Assembly (NCBI GenBank): GCA_963966775.1
Contig: CAXAAH010000050.1
Coordinates: 1-10,960, forward strand
Direction: 5' to 3'
DNA length: 10,960 nucleotides
Origin: UBA685 sp002299005
Lineage (GTDB): Bacteria; Pseudomonadota; Alphaproteobacteria; Puniceispirillales; Puniceispirillaceae
Shown here one piece after another: positions 1 to 7,555 of the stretch; position 1 is the first letter of the stretch; every line of letters begins with the position of its first letter. The position numbers and the translations under genes were made by a program. Below the pieces are notes generated by a model that saw only the letters and a program-made list of their open reading frames with translations, had not been told where the DNA came from and did no database searches.

Positions 1-2528
1 CCCGATATTTGTTGATCAGAAGTGGGCCCTTCTTGCGATTCCAACAGCTGCAAAATAGTTGATGCCCGCGCCACCACCGCCTCTGGCAGGCCTGCCAATT
101 TCGCGACATGCACACCGTATGAGCGGCTAGCCGCGCCGGCGCCAACCTGATGCAAAAAGACGATATCGCCTTGCCATTCCTTCACCAACATAGCGCATGG
201 GTAAAGCCGCGCAAGCTTGGCTTCAAGGGCGATAAGCTCATGATAATGTGTCGCAAATAGCGTGCGGCATTGATTATGATCATGCAGATATTCAAGGCAC
301 GCATGCGCGATCGCAAGGCCATCATAGGTCGCGGTACCGCGGCCAATCTCGTCCAAAATCACCAAAGAGCGCGGCGTCGCTTGGTTTAAAATCGTCGCGG
401 TTTCAACCATCTCAACCATAAAGGTTGACTGGCCACGTGCCAAATCATCTGAGGCCCCAACACGGCTAAAGCATTTATCGACAATCCCGATATGCGCCGC
501 GTCTGCTGGCACATAAAGACCTGCCTGTGCCAAGATGGTAATCAGCGCATTCTGGCGCAAAAAGGTCGATTTACCCGCCATATTCGGGCCCGTCAAAAGC
601 CACAGAGACTGGGCCTCTGGCATCTGGCAATCATTGGGCATAAAAGGCGTATCTGCGCCAAGCGATTGTTCAACCACAGGGTGGCGGCCCTTATGAATTT
701 CAAAACGCCTATCATCATAAAGCACAGGGCGGCAATAATGCATCGAGAGCGCTAGCTGGGCGGTTGAAACAGCCACATCCCATTCGGCCAAGGCCCGCCC
801 TGAGGCGGTGATATCATCCGCATGTGTGACCATTTGCTCTATCAAATCATTGAAAATATCAAGCTCTAAAGCCAATGCCTTATCACCCGCAGAAGAGATA
901 TCACGCTCCAACTCGGCAAGCTTGGTGGTCGTAAAGCGCACGGTTTGCGCGGTTGTTTGGCGATGAATAAAGACCTCATCATTCATCAATTTTTCAGCAT
1001 AATTCGCGCGCACATCAATATGATAGCCAAGCACATTATTATGCTTCACCTTCAAAGAGGTGATACCTGTTTGCGCCGCATAATCAGATTGCAAGGCCGC
1101 TATTAGCCTCTTGCTTTCATCACGAAGCGCGCGCAACTCATCTAATTTTGGCGCATAGCCTTGGCGCACAAAACCGCCATCTCGTGCCAGCAAAGGCGCC
1201 TCTTCACCAAGCGCCTCATTCAAAACCTGCAACAGGCTAACAGGCTTTGCAATCACATTCGCGCGTTGTTGCAAATAGCTCACAAAATCGGCGCCATAAA
1301 TCTGTGAGGCAGGGCCAAGCGCGAATTGGTTCAAGGCAAGATGCGTTTGTTGGGCAATCGTAAAGGCGCGGCGCAAAGCCAGCAAATCACGCGGGCCCCC
1401 TCTGCCAATCGTAATGCGTGACAAGCACCGCTCACTATCAGGCAATTGCTTTATCAGACCCGCAATATCAGCGCCAAAATGATCATGATCAACAAAGATC
1501 TGTGCCAGATCGAGACGCTCATTAATCACTTGTTTTGACGTTAAGGGCGCCGAGAGACGGCTTGCCAAAAGCCGCGCGCCTGCGGCTGAATTTGTCTTAT
1601 CAATCGCCGCCAATAAAGAGCCATTACGCTCATTCGCCATCGATCTTGTTAATTCAAGAGATCGCCTTGTGGCAGGGTCAATTTCCATGATCCCATCATC
1701 TTGGACAATCTGCAACGGGCTAAAGCGCGGCATTGAAGAAATCTGTGTCTTGCGCAAATAGGCAAGCAGGGCCCCTGCGGCAGAGAGCATCGCGCGTGAT
1801 AATGATGCCGCATCCAGCGAAGCTGTCTTATCTTGATAAAAATCCCGCAAGGCTGACAGGGCCAACTGGCTATCAAAATCAGCATCAGGCTGGCGCGAGG
1901 CCGTGATATCTTGGGCGGCACAAAACACGCCTAGCTGGTGATCTTCAAAAGAGCTTGGCCAAAGTATCTCAGCAGGGGCAAGGCGCGCAATTTGCCCTTC
2001 AAGACTGGCAGAATTTGCCGCTTGCACCTGAAAGATACCTGTCGACATATCAGCCCAAGCCAATGCCATCTCAGCGCCCGCCCTGCCAATCGCGGCAAGA
2101 TAGTTATTTTGCTCAGGCGCAAGCAAGCCATCTTCATTCAGCGTGCCGGGCGTCACAAGCCGCACCACCGCGCGCGGTAATGGCCCTTTGCCACCACGCT
2201 TTTTGAAACTCTCTGGATCTTCTGATTGCTCGCAAATCGCAACCTTATAGCCTTGCTTAATAAGGCGCGCTAAATAATTATCCATCGCATGCACAGGCAC
2301 GCCGCACATCGCAATATCCTTGCCCTCTAACTGGCCTCTTTTGGTCAAAGTCAGATTTAACGCCCGCGCCGCCTCTTCCGCATCGTGGAAAAACATTTCA
2401 TAAAAATCACCCATCCGATAAAACAGCAATGAATCAGGATAGCCTGACTTCACCTCTAAATATTGGGCAATCATAGGTGTAGGGCCATTTGCTTTCGCTG
2501 TTGCGGCTTTGGTGGATGCGGTTCCCAT
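1..2528 (-). CDS. mutS: DNA mismatch repair protein MutS (partial, 3' end outside window)
   Basis: MutS binds mismatched or looped DNA and, with MutL, starts post-replicative mismatch repair. I read an uninterrupted minus-strand frame of 842 codons from the ATG at 2528 to the window edge. The mismatch-reading Phe-x-Glu motif is F42-Y43-E44 in the N-terminal domain. The C-terminal ABC-type ATPase has a Walker A loop GPNMAGKST at about residues 647-655 (K653) and a Walker B LDEIGRGTAT with D726-E727, followed by the ATHYHEL switch segment. MutS is usually 850-910 residues, so only the last few tens of residues, the dimer/tetramer tail, should be missing. The start has a weak purine-rich ribosome site (GAGAAAAG) and agrees with the family N terminus. 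It is divergent from the malic enzyme gene, an arrangement I recall from other Alphaproteobacteria. No frameshift or missing key residue was seen. Confidence 0.97.
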   Translation of the reverse strand, partial: MGTASTKAATAKANGPTPMIAQYLEVKSGYPDSLLFYRMGDFYEMFFHDAEEAARALNLTLTKRGQLEGKDIAMCGVPVHAMDNYLARLIKQGYKVAICEQSEDPESFKKRGGKGPLPRAVVRLVTPGTLNEDGLLAPEQNNYLAAIGRAGAEMALAWADMSTGIFQVQAANSASLEGQIARLAPAEILWPSSFEDHQLGVFCAAQDITASRQPDADFDSQLALSALRDFYQDKTASLDAASLSRAMLSAAGALLAYLRKTQISSMPRFSPLQIVQDDGIMEIDPATRRSLELTRSMANERNGSLLAAIDKTNSAAGARLLASRLSAPLTSKQVINERLDLAQIFVDHDHFGADIAGLIKQLPDSERCLSRITIGRGGPRDLLALRRAFTIAQQTHLALNQFALGPASQIYGADFVSYLQQRANVIAKPVSLLQVLNEALGEEAPLLARDGGFVRQGYAPKLDELRALRDESKRLIAALQSDYAAQTGITSLKVKHNNVLGYHIDVRANYAEKLMNDEVFIHRQTTAQTVRFTTTKLAELERDISSAGDKALALELDIFNDLIEQMVTHADDITASGRALAEWDVAVSTAQLALSMHYCRPVLYDDRRFEIHKGRHPVVEQSLGADTPFMPNDCQMPEAQSLWLLTGPNMAGKSTFLRQNALITILAQAGLYVPADAAHIGIVDKCFSRVGASDDLARGQSTFMVEMVETATILNQATPRSLVILDEIGRGTATYDGLAIAHACLEYLHDHNQCRTLFATHYHELIALEAKLARLYPCAMLVKEWQGDIVFLHQVGAGAASRSYGVHVAKLAGLPEAVVARASTILQLLESQEGPTSDQQIS

Positions 2529-2583
2529 AGTGGCTTTTCTCAATTTGGGGATTGGACTGGTATTTTTTTGCGGCAAGAAACTA

Positions 2584-2613
2584 TTGATACTGACAGTTGT
2601 AACGCCTTATGAT
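2584..2613 (+). promoter_or_regulatory. candidate sigma70-type promoter for maeB
   Basis: In the 123-bp divergent mutS-maeB spacer, TTGATA (2584-2589) and TATGAT (2608-2613) are separated by 18 bp. They lie about 40 bp before the maeB start, a good match in sequence and position to a housekeeping promoter. A purine-rich AGGGA (2636-2640) lies 11 nt ahead of the ATG. No equally good promoter was found for mutS on the other strand. The assignment is by consensus only. Confidence 0.4.
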
Positions 2614-2651
2614 GTCATCTAACAGTAAATAAAGTAGGGAAACAAACGATA

Positions 2652-4913
2652 ATGGCGAATGATAAATCAGCGCTCGATCAAGAAGCGCTTGCATTTCATG
2701 AAAATGGCCGTCCTGGCAAGTTGGAAATCACGCCAACAAAGCCATTAGCAAGCCAGAGAGATCTGTCGCTTGCTTATTCTCCAGGGGTTGCCGCGCCTTG
2801 TCTTGCCATCGAAGCAGATGAAGATAAAGCCTATGATTACACAGCCAAGGGCAATTTAGTTGCCGTTATCTCGAACGGCACCGCGGTGTTGGGGCTTGGT
2901 AATATTGGCGCCGCCGCCTCAAAGCCTGTGATGGAAGGCAAGGCGGTCTTATTCAAGAAATTTGCCGATATTGACGGTGTTGATCTAGAGCTATCGACCG
3001 AAGATATTGATAAATTTGTGGATGCGGTCTCACTGATGGGCCCGTCTTTTGGCGGCATTAACCTTGAAGATATCAAATCGCCTGAATGTTTTATCATCGA
3101 ACAGCGCCTGCGCGAGGTGATGGATATTCCTGTTTTTCATGATGATCAGCATGGCACAGCGATTATCGCCGCCGCTGGCTTGATTAACGCGCTCCACCTT
3201 ACAGGGCGTAATATGAAAGATATTCGGATTGTCTCAAATGGGGCAGGGGCCGCTTCCATTGCTTGTGTTGAATTGATCAAGGCAATGGGTGTGCCGCACC
3301 AAAACATCATCCTAGCCGATCGTGAAGGCGTGATTTATCAAGGGCGTGAGGGCTCTATGAATCAGTGGAAATCTGCGCATGCGGTCAAGACAGATGCCAG
3401 AACACTGGAAGATGCGATTGAAGGCGCAGATGTGTTTTTGGGTCTCTCAGTCGCCGGCGCGCTATCCAAAGAGATGGTCGCCAAAATGGCGCCGCGCCCG
3501 ATTATCTTTGCGATGGCAAATCCCGTGCCTGAAATCATGCCAGATGAGGCAAAATCTGTGCGCCCAGACGCGATTGTCGCCACAGGCCGTTCAGACTTCC
3601 CTAATCAGGTGAATAATGTTTTGGGCTTCCCTTATATCTTTAGAGGTGCGCTTGATGTGCGGGCAACAGCGATTAATGAAGAGATGAAAATCGCCGCCGC
3701 AAACGCCATCGCCATGCTCGCACGCGAAGATGTACCAGACGAGGTCAGCGCGGCCTATGCGGGGGGCAATTTGCAATATGGCGAAGATTACATCATCCCC
3801 GCACCGTTTGACCCACGCCTTATCTCATTTGTCTCTGGCGCGGTGGCACAAGCGGCAATGGATTCAGGTGTGGCACGCAAGCCGCTTGACGATATCGAAG
3901 CCTATAAGCGGTCATTATCTGCCCGCCTAGACCCAACCGCCTCTCTCCAGCAAGTTATCTTTGATGCGATTTCACCTGCCTCAAAGAAGGTGGTCTTTGC
4001 CGAAGGTGAGGAAGAGGTCGCCATCAGAGCGGCGCTTGTCTTCCGCAATGCCGGTTATGGTGAGCCTATTTTGGTGGGCCGTGAAAGCCGCATTAAGCAG
4101 ACCATCGAGAGCCTTGGCCTTGAAGGGGCTGAGACGATTGAGATCACCAATGCGAAAATCTCTAATCATAATGAAGATTATATTGATTTTCTTTATAACC
4201 GCCTGAACCGTAACGGCACCTTGCGTCGTGATTGCCAGCGTATGGTGAATCTTGACCGTAACGTCTTTGCCGCTTGTATGGTTGCCAATGGTCACGCAGA
4301 TGGGATGGTCTCAGGCCTGACCCGCTCTTTCCAGCCGACATTTGAGCATGTGACACGTGTGATTGACCCGGTCGATGGTTCAAACTTTGTGACCACCACG
4401 ATGCTTGTTTCAAAAGGGCGCACGGTCTTTATTGGCGATACCTCTATTCATGAGCGTCCATCAGGCGAAGAGCTTGCCTCTATCGCTGAGATTTTGGCCG
4501 CAAAGGCTGCCTCACTTGGCAATGTGCCACGTGTCGCCTTTTTGTCTTTCTCAAATTTTGGCAACCCAAAGTCAGATATCACCTTTGCCCCGCAAGATGC
4601 GGTCAAAGTGCTTGATGATAAGGGCGTGTCATTTGAATATGAGGGCGAGATGACCGCCAATGTCGCGCTAGATTATGATCTGATGCGCGATCGCTATCCG
4701 TTTAGCCGCCTGACAGGCCCTGCCAATATCTTGATTATGCCAGGTCTGCATTCAGCGAATATCTCATTTAATCTGATGCAACAGCTAGGGGGTGGCTCTG
4801 TGATTGGCCCAATGCTTTTGGGCGCAGAATACCCGTTCCAGATTGTCCAAATGGGCGCATCTGTGAATGATGTCGTCACAGCCGCCGCTTTGGCAGCTTA
4901 CGAATCACTTTAA
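2652..4913 (+). CDS. maeB: NADP-dependent malic enzyme, MaeB type, with C-terminal phosphotransacetylase-like domain
   Basis: It catalyses oxidative decarboxylation of malate to pyruvate with NADP reduction, in the cytoplasm, linking the TCA cycle to pyruvate and acetyl-CoA supply. At 753 residues it has the usual length of the fused family. Malic enzyme part (about 1-430): the catalytic Tyr is Y42 in AYSPGVAAP, the catalytic Lys K97 in GKAVLFKK, the metal ligands E139, D140 and D165 (in HDDQHGTA), and the nucleotide loop SNGAGAAS lies around 195-202. The phosphotransacetylase-like part runs from about 435 to the end. Near its C terminus, where true phosphotransacetylases carry a catalytic Ser-Arg, this protein has Q733-M734. 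The domain is therefore probably regulatory, as reported for related enzymes sensitive to acetyl-CoA. The start at 2652 matches family N termini. A strong terminator follows the stop. NADP rather than NAD preference is inferred from the family. Confidence 0.96.
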   Translation: MANDKSALDQEALAFHENGRPGKLEITPTKPLASQRDLSLAYSPGVAAPCLAIEADEDKAYDYTAKGNLVAVISNGTAVLGLGNIGAAASKPVMEGKAVLFKKFADIDGVDLELSTEDIDKFVDAVSLMGPSFGGINLEDIKSPECFIIEQRLREVMDIPVFHDDQHGTAIIAAAGLINALHLTGRNMKDIRIVSNGAGAASIACVELIKAMGVPHQNIILADREGVIYQGREGSMNQWKSAHAVKTDARTLEDAIEGADVFLGLSVAGALSKEMVAKMAPRPIIFAMANPVPEIMPDEAKSVRPDAIVATGRSDFPNQVNNVLGFPYIFRGALDVRATAINEEMKIAAANAIAMLAREDVPDEVSAAYAGGNLQYGEDYIIPAPFDPRLISFVSGAVAQAAMDSGVARKPLDDIEAYKRSLSARLDPTASLQQVIFDAISPASKKVVFAEGEEEVAIRAALVFRNAGYGEPILVGRESRIKQTIESLGLEGAETIEITNAKISNHNEDYIDFLYNRLNRNGTLRRDCQRMVNLDRNVFAACMVANGHADGMVSGLTRSFQPTFEHVTRVIDPVDGSNFVTTTMLVSKGRTVFIGDTSIHERPSGEELASIAEILAAKAASLGNVPRVAFLSFSNFGNPKSDITFAPQDAVKVLDDKGVSFEYEGEMTANVALDYDLMRDRYPFSRLTGPANILIMPGLHSANISFNLMQQLGGGSVIGPMLLGAEYPFQIVQMGASVNDVVTAAALAAYESL

Positions 4914-4943
4914 GGCCACTTTAAGATAACTGTGATAAGTAAC

Positions 4944-4981
4944 AGGCGCTTTGCCACTCTATGCGGCAAGGCGCCTTTTTT
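4944..4981 (+). terminator. intrinsic terminator of maeB
   Basis: Arms 4944-4955 (AGGCGCTTTGCC) and 4965-4976 (GGCAAGGCGCCT) pair over 12 positions, with one G-U wobble, around a 9-nt loop. A run of six T (4976-4981) follows. It begins 31 bp after the maeB stop. On the opposite strand no T-run follows the stem, so it should act on maeB only and not on the converging kinase gene, whose stop lies at 4988-4990. Confidence 0.9.
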
Positions 4982-4987
4982 ATGGGC

Positions 4988-5959
4988 CTAGATAAGAGGC
5001 GCAATCAACGCCTTTAGATCAGCCTCAGGGCGCGCGCCATAATGGCAGATAATCTCGCCAGATGCATGCGAGGCAATGGCGCCACAAACAGCCGCCCCAT
5101 GACCTTGCGCGCGGCCATATAAATAGCCAGCGGCAAATAAATCACCCGCGCCTGTCGTGTCCACCACATCGCCCAAAGGCGCAGCGCCAACATGCGCACG
5201 CTCATCACCCTTGATAATATAAGCGCCCTCAGCGCCTCTTGTGATAACCACCTCATCAAGATAGGCCGCCATCTCATCACCTGCCGCCTCATAGTCCTTG
5301 CCTGTCAGGGCGCGGGCTTCATCTTCGTTACAGAAAACAATCGAGACATGTGATTTAATAAAGGCAGAGAAGGCATCAAAATGACGCTCCACACACCACG
5401 CATCAGACAAGGACAGCGCCAGCTTTGCGCCTGTCATCTCGGCTATTTCTGCCACCTTGGCAAACAGGGCCGGGCCCTCTGGTGCATCAAATAAATAGCC
5501 CTCTAGATAGTAAACATCACAGGCCGGCATATCTGAGAGATGAGACGGGCCCATCTGGATACAAGCACCCAAAAACGTGTTCATAGAGCGCACAGCATCA
5601 GGGGTCACAAGGATCATACAGCGCGCGGTCGCAAGGCCATCATTCGTAATCTTGCCCAAGAATGAGGTGCCCGTTTCCTCTAGGGAGGTCACAAATTCAC
5701 CGCCCAGCACATCTTCTGCAACCTCTCCGACATAGGCAGATTTGCCGCCAAGCAAGGCCATGCCAACAGCTGAATTAGCCGCCGAACCACCGGCCATCTT
5801 GGTGGGGTTATGAAGACGCTCACTCAGATAAATCGCGCGCGCTTCATCAATCAGATTCATGCCGCCCTTTTCAACCTCATTGGCTTGCAAAAAAGCATCA
5901 TCGCTCACGGCCACCATATCCACAATGGCATTGCCCACATAAATCACATCTAAAGACAT
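4988..5959 (-). CDS. PfkB/ribokinase-family kinase, adenosine-kinase-like
   Basis: This 323-residue protein is a cytoplasmic PfkB-family kinase that transfers phosphate from ATP to a hydroxyl of a sugar or nucleoside. The N-terminal substrate strand GNAIVDM is at 9-15. The first PfkB signature, with its GGSAANSA glycine-rich turn, starts near 57. The NxxE magnesium/phosphate motif is N211-EDE214. The second signature DTTGAGDLFAAG is at 267-278, with D273 as the expected catalytic base and GAGD as the anion hole. Length and motifs are intact. Close alphaproteobacterial homologues are usually annotated as adenosine kinase, but substrate cannot be read from the motifs: ribokinase, fructokinase and inosine/guanosine kinase remain possible. 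The ATG at 5959 has a modest G-rich ribosome site (GGGTG). It is monocistronic here, convergent with maeB and divergent from the lipoprotein gene. Confidence 0.88.
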   Translation of the reverse strand: MSLDVIYVGNAIVDMVAVSDDAFLQANEVEKGGMNLIDEARAIYLSERLHNPTKMAGGSAANSAVGMALLGGKSAYVGEVAEDVLGGEFVTSLEETGTSFLGKITNDGLATARCMILVTPDAVRSMNTFLGACIQMGPSHLSDMPACDVYYLEGYLFDAPEGPALFAKVAEIAEMTGAKLALSLSDAWCVERHFDAFSAFIKSHVSIVFCNEDEARALTGKDYEAAGDEMAAYLDEVVITRGAEGAYIIKGDERAHVGAAPLGDVVDTTGAGDLFAAGYLYGRAQGHGAAVCGAIASHASGEIICHYGARPEADLKALIAPLI

Positions 5960-6014
5960 TCACTCACACCCATCATCGCTCATAAATCGCAGATTATTTT
6001 GCCATCATTATCGG

Positions 6015-6033
6015 GCCCTTAATGCGCGGGCCA
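6015..6033. repeat. short GC-rich inverted repeat in the kinase upstream region
   Basis: GGCCC and GGGCC arms enclose a 9-nt spacer in the region between the kinase gene and the lipoprotein gene, about 55-75 bp upstream of the kinase ATG. If transcribed toward the kinase it could form a small leader hairpin. There is no T-run after it, so it is not a terminator. The short arms may be chance. Confidence 0.3.
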
Positions 6034-6146
6034 CATGAAACCGCGCGACCATATTATGATTTGCCCGCCAATGTAAAGAAAAACCACTTTTGTGCGCCAG
6101 CATAGGGGATGATTTATCCTTGACTAGAGGCTTGCGATCTTATGTC

Positions 6147-6185
6147 ATGGCGGTCATAAATGGCGGTCATAAATGGCAGTCATAA
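6147..6185. repeat. three tandem 13-bp repeats upstream of the lipoprotein gene
   Basis: The unit ATGGCGGTCATAA occurs at 6147-6159 and 6160-6172 as exact copies. A third copy at 6173-6185 differs by one base (ATGGCAGTCATAA). A partial echo (GTCAT, 6144-6148) runs directly into the first copy. The array lies 49 bp upstream of the preferred lipoprotein start (6235), just downstream of a possible -35-like TTGACT (6120-6125). The position suggests operator-like sites or a slipped-strand duplication in the 5' untranslated region. The 13-bp period is not a multiple of the helical turn, so repeated sites would be rotated relative to one another. Confidence 0.9.
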
Positions 6186-6234
6186 CTAGCGGGCTTTGAT
6201 GACAGGGCCAAAGAAAAAAGGTGGCATAATAAAG

Positions 6235-6816
6235 ATGCGTGTTATTCGAAATGTTGGTCTGCTTATCGGTCTTTCGCTTCTTGCGGCCTGTGCGCCGATT
6301 GAAGAAAAGCCGCTTGTCAGCGCGCCAGAGATAACAGCCCCGCAAATCACGCAAGACGTGCCTCTTGAAGAAGCTGTTGATGCGCCCGTTATTGCACCTG
6401 TCATAGAAGATAATCTGACCTCAAGCGGAAGGGCAGTCTTGGCAGAGGCCGCACCAAAGCCAGTGCAAGAGACGGCACAGCCAGAGACAGCTGCGCCTCC
6501 TGAAGTTGCGCCTATTGAAGTTGCACCAAAAAAACAAGCACCGCCTCCACCGCCGCCTTTTGATCCGATGATTTTAGTCGGCACAAATTATAGCGCGCTT
6601 GCCGCTGATTTTGGCGCCCCTGATCTTGCTTTTGATAATGGCGGTTTGCAAATAGCGCATTATCGCGGCACGCATTGTCTGATGCTTATCTTCTCACAAA
6701 AAACAAGCACCGGCCTTATCACCCATATTGATTTGCGCCATCCAACGCTTGGCAAGGCGCTTGATAAGGCCGCCTGCCACGATGAGCTTGGTGCCAAGAA
6801 GCACGCAAAGAATTAA
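6235..6816 (+). CDS. uncharacterised proline-rich lipoprotein
   Basis: Predicted envelope lipoprotein of 193 residues; function unknown. The N terminus is a textbook lipoprotein signal: basic n-region, hydrophobic stretch 7-18 and lipobox L16-A17-A18-C19. After cleavage, C19 would be lipidated. Alanine at +2 (no Asp) favours outer-membrane sorting by the enterobacterial rule. Residues 20-108 are a low-complexity linker rich in Pro, Ala and Glu ending in six prolines. The C-terminal segment 109-175 looks folded, with a pattern LVGxNYxxLxxxFGxPD...YRGTHCLMLIF. It resembles small BamE/SmpA-like alphaproteobacterial lipoproteins, but I cannot confirm this. C148 and C181 could form a disulfide. 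I chose the ATG at 6235 because AAGGTGG lies 10 nt upstream and gives the clean signal peptide; upstream TTG/ATG codons (6196, 6199) would prepend a charged extension. It converges on nth with a 3-bp gap. Confidence 0.82.
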   Translation: MRVIRNVGLLIGLSLLAACAPIEEKPLVSAPEITAPQITQDVPLEEAVDAPVIAPVIEDNLTSSGRAVLAEAAPKPVQETAQPETAAPPEVAPIEVAPKKQAPPPPPPFDPMILVGTNYSALAADFGAPDLAFDNGGLQIAHYRGTHCLMLIFSQKTSTGLITHIDLRHPTLGKALDKAACHDELGAKKHAKN

Positions 6817-6819
6817 CCC

Positions 6820-7464
6820 TTAAACCACCTTGGCTTTATAGAGACAGAGATCCGCAATCGCGCATTTGCCGCACTCAGGCTTACGCGCCTTACAGACATA
6901 GCGCCCATGCAAAATCATCCAATGATGCGCGCCTTTTTTCCATTTCTCTGGCACACGGCGCAGTAATTCACGCTCTACCACCAGCACATCTTTGCCAGGC
7001 GCGATGCCTGTGCGATTGCCAAGCCGAAAAATATGCGTATCAACCGCGATGGTCGGCTCACCAAAAGCTTCATTTAAGACCACATTCGCTGTTTTGCGCC
7101 CAACCCCCGGCAAGGCTTCAAGCGCGGCCCTATCACGGGGCACCTCGCTATTATGCTTGGCGATTAATATCTCAGACAGCGCCAGCACATTCTTGGCCTT
7201 GGTGTTAAACAGGCCGATTGTTTTGACATGATCCTTGATACCGCCAAGCCCAAGGGCAACCATTTTTTCAGGCGTATCAGCCACAGCAAACAGACCTTTG
7301 GTCGCCTTATTCACCCCCACATCAGTCGCTTGCGCTGATAGGGCGACGGCCACAAGAAGGGTATAGGGATTTGTGAAGTCTAATTCAGTTTGCGGATTTG
7401 GCATGACTTCTGAGAGACGTTCAAACACCGTATCAATATGTGCCAGCTTCATTTTCACAGCCAT
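6820..7464 (-). CDS. nth: endonuclease III, base-excision repair glycosylase/AP lyase
   Basis: Endonuclease III removes oxidised pyrimidines from DNA and cuts the resulting abasic site by beta-elimination. The 214-residue protein has the normal family length. The helix-hairpin-helix is at 118-126 (LPGVGRKTA) with the catalytic Schiff-base lysine K124. The catalytic aspartate is D142 in VDTHIFRLGNR. The 4Fe-4S cluster cysteines C191, C198, C201 and C207 keep the C-x6-C-x2-C-x5-C spacing. Early residues LSAQATD (42-48) are also typical. The ATG at 7464 has a good AGAGG site 7 nt upstream; an internal Met5 is less well placed. It is divergent from the DUF2244 gene and convergent with the lipoprotein gene. 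Everything needed for activity is present. Confidence 0.97.
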   Translation of the reverse strand: MAVKMKLAHIDTVFERLSEVMPNPQTELDFTNPYTLLVAVALSAQATDVGVNKATKGLFAVADTPEKMVALGLGGIKDHVKTIGLFNTKAKNVLALSEILIAKHNSEVPRDRAALEALPGVGRKTANVVLNEAFGEPTIAVDTHIFRLGNRTGIAPGKDVLVVERELLRRVPEKWKKGAHHWMILHGRYVCKARKPECGKCAIADLCLYKAKVV

Positions 7465-7490
7465 AATAAACCCTCTTTTCTTCTGCTTTA

Positions 7491-7518
7491 ATCATCTTAT
7501 ATCATGAGAGCAGATGAT
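7491..7518. repeat. inverted repeat between nth and the DUF2244 gene
   Basis: ATCATCT (7491-7497) and AGATGAT (7512-7518) are perfect 7-bp inverted arms with a 14-bp spacer, in the 91-bp divergent promoter region. The arms overlap the candidate nth -10 element and spacer, so a dimeric regulator could bind here. The short AT-rich arms may equally be chance. Confidence 0.4.
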
Positions 7519-7524
7519 GACCAA
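7496..7524 (-). promoter_or_regulatory. candidate sigma70-type promoter for nth
   Basis: Read on the minus strand, TTGGTC (7519-7524) and TATAAG (7496-7501) are 17 bp apart. The -10 box lies about 30 bp upstream of the nth ATG. Spacing is ideal and the -10 match is good; the -35 match is moderate. Assigned by consensus only. Confidence 0.38.
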
Positions 7525-7555
7525 AAAATGATGAATAATAGGAATTAGTCCCCCC

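Noticed and set aside
1649..2206. Several 68-90 codon frames on both strands within mutS
   Set aside because: The mutS frame reads through this region without interruption with a conserved MutS product; the others are shadows.
6186..6584. Minus-strand open frame of 132 codons with a Gly/Ala/Ser/Thr-rich product
   Set aside because: It is a shadow of the proline/alanine-rich lipoprotein linker; its bias mirrors the opposite strand and the sense gene has a clear signal peptide and ribosome site.
7528..7548. Six-codon reading frame (ATGATG...TAG) in front of the DUF2244 gene
   Set aside because: It is out of frame with the gene, has no ribosome site, and is short enough to occur by chance.
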